Shown in pieces: positions 23,075-28,082 of a stretch of 28,082 bases of DNA; the first letter of the stretch is position 1, and each line of letters opens with the position of its first letter. The DNA comes from Bacteroidaceae bacterium (lineage in GTDB: Bacteria > Bacteroidota > Bacteroidia > Bacteroidales > Bacteroidaceae). Under the pieces are notes generated by a model. It did no database searches. It saw only the letters and a list, made by a program, of their open reading frames with translations, and had not been told where the DNA came from. The position numbers and the translations under genes were made by a program. The stretch covers positions 1 to 28,082 of the forward strand of contig JAEDMP010000026.1 of assembly GCA_016302965.1 (NCBI GenBank). Reading direction: 5' to 3'.

Positions 23075-23944
23075 ATGCATACAAGAGAAGAAGAGATGCA
23101 AGCGTTCGGCCGTCTGCTCGATGTGCTCGACATGCTGCGCGAACGCTGTCCCTGGGACAAGAAGCAGACCAACGGGTCGCTGCGTCCTAATACCATTGAG
23201 GAGACCTATGAGCTCTGCGAGGCTCTCATCCATGACGACCAGAAGAATATCTGCAAGGAACTGGGCGACGTGTTGCTCCACGTCTGCTTCTATGCGAAGA
23301 TTGGCCGTGAGGGCGGACATTTTGACATGGCGGATGTCTGCCAGCAACTGGCCGACAAACTCATCTTCCGCCATCCCCACGTCTACCACCCCTCACAGGT
23401 GGGAGCTCCCCATCCAAAACCGCTGCCCTACGGTGAGCAGGGTGAGGCCGACAACGACGGCTTCCGTGATGCCCGGACAGCCCAGCAGGTGATAGAGAAC
23501 TGGGAGCAGATCAAACTGCGCGAGAAAGACGGCAACAAGAGCGTACTCTCCGGGGTGCCCGCTGCCCTGCCTGCCCTCATCAAGGCTTACCGCATCCAGG
23601 ACAAAGCCCGAAACGTGGGCTTCGACTGGACCGACCGCAAGGATGTGTGGAAGAAGGTGAGGGAAGAACTCGACGAACTGGAGGCTGAACTGGAGCGCGA
23701 AGACCGAGAGGCATCCACTTCGGAGTTGGGCGACTTCCTCTTCAGTGTCATCAATGCGGCACGCCTCTATCACCTCAACCCCGACAATGCCCTGGAGCGC
23801 ACCAACCTGAAGTTCATCCACCGCTTCAACTACATCGAGGAACACAGTATCAAGATGGGCAAGAACCTCAAGGATATGACCCTCGGCGAGATGGACGAAC
23901 TCTGGAACGAGGCCAAGCGTCTGGAGCAGACGTCCAATGAATAG
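23075..23944 (+). CDS. mazG: Nucleoside triphosphate pyrophosphohydrolase MazG, two-domain, with linker insertion
   Basis: MazG hydrolyses (d)NTPs to monophosphates and clears non-canonical nucleotides. The first domain has RCPWDKKQT, EETYELCEAL (ExxE) and ELGDVLLHVCFYA (ExxxD type) and ends in IFRHPHVY. The second has WKKVREELDELEAELER and SELGDFLFSVINAARLY. Between them, KLREKDGNKSVLSGVP is conserved, but the normal short linker is expanded by an in-frame stretch encoding APHPKPLPYGEQGEADND. I start at the ATG at 23075 (MHTREEEMQ); longer frames run back into the map promoter. A weak TACCTTTA element lies at 23040-23047. The lipoprotein gene follows directly. The product is 289 aa. Confidence 0.92.
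   Translation: MHTREEEMQAFGRLLDVLDMLRERCPWDKKQTNGSLRPNTIEETYELCEALIHDDQKNICKELGDVLLHVCFYAKIGREGGHFDMADVCQQLADKLIFRHPHVYHPSQVGAPHPKPLPYGEQGEADNDGFRDARTAQQVIENWEQIKLREKDGNKSVLSGVPAALPALIKAYRIQDKARNVGFDWTDRKDVWKKVREELDELEAELEREDREASTSELGDFLFSVINAARLYHLNPDNALERTNLKFIHRFNYIEEHSIKMGKNLKDMTLGEMDELWNEAKRLEQTSNE
23391..23447 (+). repeat. Palindromic in-frame insertion inside mazG
   Basis: The stretch is bounded by CCTCAC (23391-23396) and its complement GTGAGG (23442-23447) and contains the perfect palindrome GGGAGCTCCC (23401-23410). It encodes PSQVGAPHPKPLPYGEQGE between the two MazG domains, where homologues have a shorter linker. It looks like a small mobile palindromic element that inserted without breaking the frame. 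Only one copy is seen in this window. Confidence 0.45.
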
Positions 23945-23978
23945 CCCCCGAAAGAAAAACTCCTTTATATATAATAAT

Positions 23979-24581
23979 ATGTGTAGACCATTATTCTTTG
24001 CTTTGGGCATGGCGGCCATTCTGGCTATGGCTTCATGTGGCGGCAAAAAGACACAGGCCAGCTTTGATGAAGGGGATTCCATCCAGACCAGCATCAACAG
24101 AAACTATACCATCTTCGGTGTCTGCGGAGAGGCTTCGGCCATGAACACGCTGCAGGTGATAGCCGACAGTGGCGACACGCTCAACCTGAGTGTGGCAAAT
24201 GCCAAGGAACTGATGCAGGTTTTTGGCGGATATGTAGTGGGCGACCGGGTGGCCGTGCTTGCCAATGAGCAGCGTACCGAGGCCTCACTGGTCATCAACG
24301 AGACCACGTTGATGGGCGACTGGGTGATGCTCAATCCGTTGGATGGCAGCTCCTATGTGGGCATGAGCATCCGGGAGGGTGGAGTGGTTGAAGGTATCGA
24401 CCAGACCACACTCATCTACAAATCGTGGAGCATTCACAACGGGAAACTCGAGATTTCGCTTGTCAGAGAGGGTGGTGGAGACGAAGAGGAAACAACCCTT
24501 TATGATATGGTCAAACTCGATGCCGACTCTCTGGTTATCAGAGACGGCGAGGACCTCTATGAGTATGTCAGACAGCAGTGA
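23979..24581 (+). CDS. Lipoprotein with lipocalin-like C-terminal domain, function unknown
   Basis: The preferred start is the ATG at 23979. It gives MCRPLFFALGMAAILAMASC, a signal peptide ending in a lipobox-like ASC followed by GGKK, so the protein is probably anchored by a lipid on the periplasmic side of a membrane. An ATG at 23937 overlapping the mazG stop would add 14 polar residues before the signal. Residues beyond the anchor form a beta-rich region. The C-terminal half (from LMGDWVMLNPLDGSSYVGM through IYKSWSIHNGKLEISL to DADSLVIRDGEDLYEYVR) matches the pattern of small lipocalin-like domains common in Bacteroidetes. No ligand can be named. It lies between mazG and rnz with 10 nt to the latter, probably in one operon. 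Confidence 0.75.
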   Translation: MCRPLFFALGMAAILAMASCGGKKTQASFDEGDSIQTSINRNYTIFGVCGEASAMNTLQVIADSGDTLNLSVANAKELMQVFGGYVVGDRVAVLANEQRTEASLVINETTLMGDWVMLNPLDGSSYVGMSIREGGVVEGIDQTTLIYKSWSIHNGKLEISLVREGGGDEEETTLYDMVKLDADSLVIRDGEDLYEYVRQQ

Positions 24582-24591
24582 ACCCTCAGCC

Positions 24592-25503
24592 ATGAATTTC
24601 AATATCCATATCCTCGGGTGTGGCAGTGCTCTGCCCACCCTGCGTCATCATGCCTCCTCGCAAGTTGTGGAGATTCATGACAAGTGCAGCATGATAGACT
24701 GCGGTGAAGGCACACAGATGCAATTGCGCCGTTCCCATATCCATTTCTCCAAGATTTCCCGTATCTTCATCTCCCATCTGCATGGCGACCACTGTTATGG
24801 TCTTCCGGGGATGATTTCCTCTTTCGGTATGCTGGGGCGTACGGCTCCGCTCCATCTCTATGGCCCCAAAAACCTGTGGCAGATGGTGAAGCCCATGCTC
24901 GAACTCTCCGGACACGGCATCGACTATCCGTTGGAGATGCATGAGGTGGATACCACGCGTCACCGGCTCGTGTGCGAAGACCGGAGCATGGAGGTGTGGT
25001 CGATTCCCTTGGAGCATCGCATGCCCTGTTGCGGCTATCTGTTTCGCGAGAAACCCAAACTGCCCCATCTGCGCCGCGACATCATCGACATGTATGGCAT
25101 CTCCATCAGTCAGGCGGGCAACATCAAGAACGGAGCCGACGGCATCACCCCCGACGGCGAACGCATTCCCAACCATCTGCTGGTCACTCCTGCCTCAAAG
25201 CCCCGCAGTTATGCCTACTGCAGCGATACCCGTTATACGTCCTATCTGCACGAACTGATTGAGGGTGTCGACCTGCTCTATCATGAGAGCACCTATGCCG
25301 AAGACAATGCTGCCCTGGCCGAGAAATACATGCACTCCACAGCACGTCAGGCAGCCCAGGTGGCAGCCGAGGCCCATGCTGGTCGCCTCCTGTTGGGTCA
25401 CTATTCGCAGCGCTATGAGGACGAGCGTCTCCTGCTCGATGAGGCTCGCCAACTCTTCCTCGCAACCGAACTGACCAACGAAGGGCAGGTCATCACCCTG
25501 TGA
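24592..25503 (+). CDS. rnz: Ribonuclease Z (tRNA 3' endonuclease)
   Basis: RNase Z cuts the 3' trailer from tRNA precursors. The 303-aa protein is a metallo-beta-lactamase-fold enzyme of the short type. It begins MNFNIHILGCGSALP and contains the metal motif SHLHGDHCYGLPG (H62, H64, D66, H67). It also has YCSDTRYTS with the bridging Asp, YHESTYAED and LGHYSQRY with the last His. A flexible-arm (exosite) region of the usual length lies around residues 150-185. The frame stays open upstream, but the ATG at 24592 places the conserved N-terminus correctly and starts 10 nt after the lipoprotein stop. Confidence 0.94.
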   Translation: MNFNIHILGCGSALPTLRHHASSQVVEIHDKCSMIDCGEGTQMQLRRSHIHFSKISRIFISHLHGDHCYGLPGMISSFGMLGRTAPLHLYGPKNLWQMVKPMLELSGHGIDYPLEMHEVDTTRHRLVCEDRSMEVWSIPLEHRMPCCGYLFREKPKLPHLRRDIIDMYGISISQAGNIKNGADGITPDGERIPNHLLVTPASKPRSYAYCSDTRYTSYLHELIEGVDLLYHESTYAEDNAALAEKYMHSTARQAAQVAAEAHAGRLLLGHYSQRYEDERLLLDEARQLFLATELTNEGQVITL

Positions 25504-25557
25504 AGCAAAGTGTTAGGTGTAAACTTCATAAAATACCCGGTAAACCCCTGTACCAAT

Positions 25558-26154
25558 ATGCTACACGTACAACCCCAAATTAACGACCTCGCATCCTTTA
25601 TGCAAACAGAGGTGTATGCTTCGTTAGACGAAACAACAAAGGCTGCACTTGTCCGCAAGAAGGTGGAGTTGTGCGGCCGTTATTTCCTGGAGATAGCCAG
25701 CAACTTGAACCGAAACAAATACAAAGGCTGCTATGCGCCACACAAGGCTGTGATGATTATGGCTGTCATGGAATTGGTAAGGTCGGGACATATTGCATCG
25801 AATGTCATCCTTCTGGACAAGGAACTTAAGGAGCATTTCAAAGATGTCTGGCAGAGAGTAGTGCCAGCAGGGAGTCCCTTCAATTGTGATTATCGCAATC
25901 CGTTCATCTATATGGCCAGTGAACCGTTTTGGGATTCGTCCAACGACAAGGACAAGGCGATCATCTCATGGGAAGCTTTTTATGCGTTCTCTCATGAGGA
26001 ATCCCGATTGGCAATCCAGGACTTTTTGGTTTGTTCCATTCATGATGATACCATCAGTGAGGAATATCGCAATAACCATCCTTGTATCGATTGGTTGGTG
26101 GCGGAAGATATGATAGCTTTCGCCCCATTCTTAGGTGTCTTTTTGGCCATCTGA
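25558..26154 (+). CDS. Small protein resembling the N-terminal domain of HNH restriction nucleases
   Basis: The 198-aa product (start MLHVQPQIND; a GTG at 25510 would add 16 residues) has a segment that reads CYAPHKAVMIMAVMELVRSGHI, then LKEHFKDVWQRV and NPFIYMASEPFW. This matches the pattern HKPLLLLALLDLIEEG…F…W…PFWHL…FW found before the catalytic domain in many HNH endonucleases, including modification-dependent ones whose N-terminal domains bind altered DNA. Here no HNH motif follows; the protein ends in FLGVFLAI and no continuation appears downstream in any frame. It may be a stand-alone DNA-binding domain or a truncated nuclease. Its base composition is visibly more AT-rich than the neighbouring rnz, hinting at transfer. 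It follows rnz closely on the same strand. Confidence 0.7.
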   Translation: MLHVQPQINDLASFMQTEVYASLDETTKAALVRKKVELCGRYFLEIASNLNRNKYKGCYAPHKAVMIMAVMELVRSGHIASNVILLDKELKEHFKDVWQRVVPAGSPFNCDYRNPFIYMASEPFWDSSNDKDKAIISWEAFYAFSHEESRLAIQDFLVCSIHDDTISEEYRNNHPCIDWLVAEDMIAFAPFLGVFLAI

Positions 26155-26232
26155 CATTTGTGTGGAAGTGTAAAAGGGTGAGATATTATACATTATTTAG
26201 TGCGCCCAATTTGATATGCTCATTTTTTAGGA

Positions 26233-26253
26233 GGTACGGCGACTCGCCGTACC
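26233..26253. repeat. Perfect palindrome between convergent genes
   Basis: GGTACGGCGA and TCGCCGTACC flank one base, giving a perfect 21-nt inverted repeat. A T-run lies upstream on the plus strand (26223-26228), not downstream in either direction, so it does not look like an intrinsic terminator. It resembles short REP-like palindromes, but only one copy occurs here. The rest of 26155-26388 shows no gene. Confidence 0.5.
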
Positions 26254-26388
26254 CATGCACTGAAGGTATGCAGCAGATAGCAAAATGTCGCCGAAAAGTT
26301 GTTTTTCATAGCATCGTTTCATCCGGAAATCTTACGCTTTTTGGTGCAATCTGGAACGGAAAAAGGAGTGGCAAGGCGTTCTTTCCCA

Positions 26389-27738
26389 CTAACGCACAAA
26401 ACTCTTGGTGGCCCATTTCATCGACCGCCAGCGGAAGATGAAGATGAGGCCGCGGATATTTTCGTCGAGCATGAAGCTTACCCACATGCCCAGTAGTCCA
26501 TAGCCCCAATGAATGCCCAAGAGATAGCTCAGTCCAACCGAGACTGTCCACTGCACAATAATGCCCACATAGAACTGATAGTTCACGTCGCCTGTGGCAC
26601 GCAAAGCTTGGGTGGCCCAGATATTGATGGCACGCCCTATCTCAAGCAACACGTCTATCCATAGAATCAAGCACCCGAGACGGATAATATTGGGATTGTC
26701 GGTGAGCCACTCCAATCCATAACGTCCCCCGCAGGCCAGCAGAAACGAAAGCACCACTGAGACTCGGATGGCCAGCCACCGTGTGTAACAGCCTAGAAGA
26801 TAGGCGGTATGCACCTTGCGCTCGCCCACCAGGTGACCAATCAGGATGGCACCCCCTTGCCCCATGGCGATGGAAAAGATATAGACAAAGAATATCATGT
26901 TCCAGCAATAGGTGCGGGTGGCCAGCGCCTCGTTGCCCAGCATGTTGATGAAGAAGGTGATGACCACCTGCGAACCGCTATAGCTGATTTCCTCACCGGC
27001 AGCCGGCATGCCAATCTTCAGCAGATTCTTCAGCTCACCCCAAGGGAAGGGGCGGAACAGACGCATGGGAAAATGCGGGATATGGATGCGGAAGAGAATC
27101 ACGATGAGGATGAGCATGCTCACCCCGCGCGCGATACTGGTAGAGATGGCGGCTCCCTCAACTCCCAGTGCGGGCATTCCCATCTTGCCGAAGATGAGGA
27201 TGTAGTTGCCCATGATGTTGAGCAGATTGACCACCACGGTCACCATCATCGGATAGATTGCCTTGTCGGCACTGCGCAATGAGGCAGAGATGGCCAGTGA
27301 CACGGCCTGAAAGAAAGCAAAGGCTCCGACGATACGCATGTAGCACATTCCTTCGCCCATCAGTTCGGGGCGCAACCCCATGAGCGAGAGCAGCATCGGA
27401 CTGCCCAAATAGAGAGCGGCGCTGATGAGCAGGCCGCTGCAGGCGTTGAAGGCGATGGCCACAGCTGTGACCTGCACCATGCGCTCTTTCAGTCCGGCTC
27501 CGAGATATTGGGAGCAGAGCACCGTGGTGCCGAAGCTGATGACCTGGAACACCAAGACTGCCAGATTGACCAACTGGTTGACCACGCCCACAGCCGCCAC
27601 CGAATTGTCGGAATGCTGGCTGAGCATGATGGTATCAATGGCACCCAGCATCATCACGAGAGCCGTCTCGATGAAGATGGGCAACACCAGCTTGCTGAGC
27701 TGGCCTTTCATTCCGGTGTTTCTGACAAGCCAAATCAT
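26389..27738 (-). CDS. MATE family multidrug/cation efflux transporter
   Basis: The 449-aa integral membrane protein has about twelve hydrophobic segments and no signal peptide. It starts MIWLVRNTGMKGQLSKLVLPIFIE, followed by the first MATE repeat (MMLGAIDTIMLSQHSDNSVAAVGV). The second repeat opens around LLKIGMPAAGEEISYSGSQVVITFFINMLGNEALAT, showing the typical internal duplication. MATE proteins expel organic cations and other compounds in exchange for protons or sodium. The conserved early Asp (LGAIDTIM) sits where the MATE signature has its cation-related residue. The substrate is not predictable. A -7 element (27783-27776) is 38 nt upstream. It converges on the HNH-domain-like gene and stands alone. 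Confidence 0.93.
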   Translation of the reverse strand: MIWLVRNTGMKGQLSKLVLPIFIETALVMMLGAIDTIMLSQHSDNSVAAVGVVNQLVNLAVLVFQVISFGTTVLCSQYLGAGLKERMVQVTAVAIAFNACSGLLISAALYLGSPMLLSLMGLRPELMGEGMCYMRIVGAFAFFQAVSLAISASLRSADKAIYPMMVTVVVNLLNIMGNYILIFGKMGMPALGVEGAAISTSIARGVSMLILIVILFRIHIPHFPMRLFRPFPWGELKNLLKIGMPAAGEEISYSGSQVVITFFINMLGNEALATRTYCWNMIFFVYIFSIAMGQGGAILIGHLVGERKVHTAYLLGCYTRWLAIRVSVVLSFLLACGGRYGLEWLTDNPNIIRLGCLILWIDVLLEIGRAINIWATQALRATGDVNYQFYVGIIVQWTVSVGLSYLLGIHWGYGLLGMWVSFMLDENIRGLIFIFRWRSMKWATKSFVR

Positions 27739-27775
27739 GAGTAAATAGGGGAATGTATTCTGCGAATTGGAGATG

Positions 27776-27783
27776 CAAATTTA
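27776..27783 (-). promoter_or_regulatory. Likely -7 element of the MATE gene promoter
   Basis: TAAATTTG on the minus strand (27783-27776) matches TAnnTTTG and lies 38 nt before the start codon. I find no TTTG at the expected distance upstream. Confidence 0.45.
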
Positions 27784-28082
27784 TGAAAAAAAATTCTTAT
27801 GGGATGTTTCCATTTCAGGCTGTGAAACCATAGAGAGTTTTTTATTGATTTAGGTCAAAAGTGACGACTTCGTCTCGGTTCTGTATCAAGAACTCGCCAA
27901 AACAAAGAAAGAAATCTTCATATTGCTTATTACCCGACCTCCGCAAGGATCCGACTGAGCCTGAGGATGGCAAATCGCAACTTTTCGTCGAATGAAAAAC
28001 AGTGGAAACTGCGGGAAACTCGCCACCCCCTTTACCCTTGTGCGCAACTAATCCTTTTCGGGGACTACCTTCCGTCCTTCCT
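27784..28082. other. Right-end region, no certain gene; open minus-strand frame at the edge
   Basis: On the minus strand a frame is open from the right edge to a TAA at 27842-27844, about 79 codons, ending QNRDEVVTFDLNQ. I do not recognise it. The composition is rather low in typical codon bias and the N-terminal part (rich in Gly, Ser, Arg) does not look like a folded protein. It may be the tail of a gene outside the window, or an interspersed repeat. No tRNA or other RNA structure was found. Confidence 0.25.

Noticed and set aside
24379..24591. 71-residue N-terminal extension of RNase Z
   Set aside because: It overlaps the lipoprotein gene in another frame and the conserved RNase Z start is at 24592.
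26082..26441. 119-codon plus-strand frame overlapping the HNH-domain-like gene end and MATE gene end
   Set aside because: No recognisable domain, composition of a shadow frame, and it would overlap two better-supported genes.

Overview
The window looks like chromosomal DNA from a Bacteroidales bacterium, most likely Prevotella or a close relative. Several promoters match the Bacteroidetes pattern (TTTG, 19-20 nt, TAnnTTTG), and no Shine-Dalgarno sequences stand out. The order rpmB-rpmG-DUF4295, a DAHP synthase with a C-terminal chorismate mutase, and secreted family-2 glycosidases all fit that phylum. I found no tRNA, rRNA, CRISPR array, insertion sequence or integrase.

Layout. 1-30 may hold the start of a minus-strand gene. 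226-789 is an outer-membrane beta-barrel protein with a clear terminator. asnA (1202-2239, +) and dnaX (2247-4082, -) converge, and one hairpin spans both stop codons. A secreted GH2 enzyme (4388-7336, +) converges on the aromatic operon at a strong hairpin. 7414-12597 (-) is a phenylalanine/tyrosine operon: promoter, leader peptide, attenuator, pheA, aminotransferase, DAHP synthase-chorismate mutase, tyrA and an overlapping EamA transporter. 12617-14985 (-) encodes a TPR protein and a secreted C1 peptidase. 15097-19437 (-) encodes a LacZ-type GH2 enzyme and a UDP-GlcNAc 2-epimerase homologue that lacks key catalytic residues. 19648-20290 (-) is the ribosomal-protein cluster. 20397-22924 (-) is map-tsaD-pncC. 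23075-26154 (+) is mazG, a lipoprotein, RNase Z and a small protein resembling the N-terminal domain of HNH nucleases. 26389-27738 (-) is a MATE transporter.

The strongest discovery is the attenuator before pheA (12370-12538, -). A 25-codon leader ORF has nine Phe/Tyr codons among codons 5-15. Its codons 20-22 can pair over nine positions with the 5' arm of a downstream intrinsic terminator. A ribosome at the leader stop would cover that segment, while one stalled on Phe/Tyr codons would leave it free. This would tie the whole operon, including the EamA transporter, to charged tRNA-Phe and tRNA-Tyr. Other leads are the degenerate epimerase, the lone HNH-associated domain, and an in-frame palindromic insertion in MazG.
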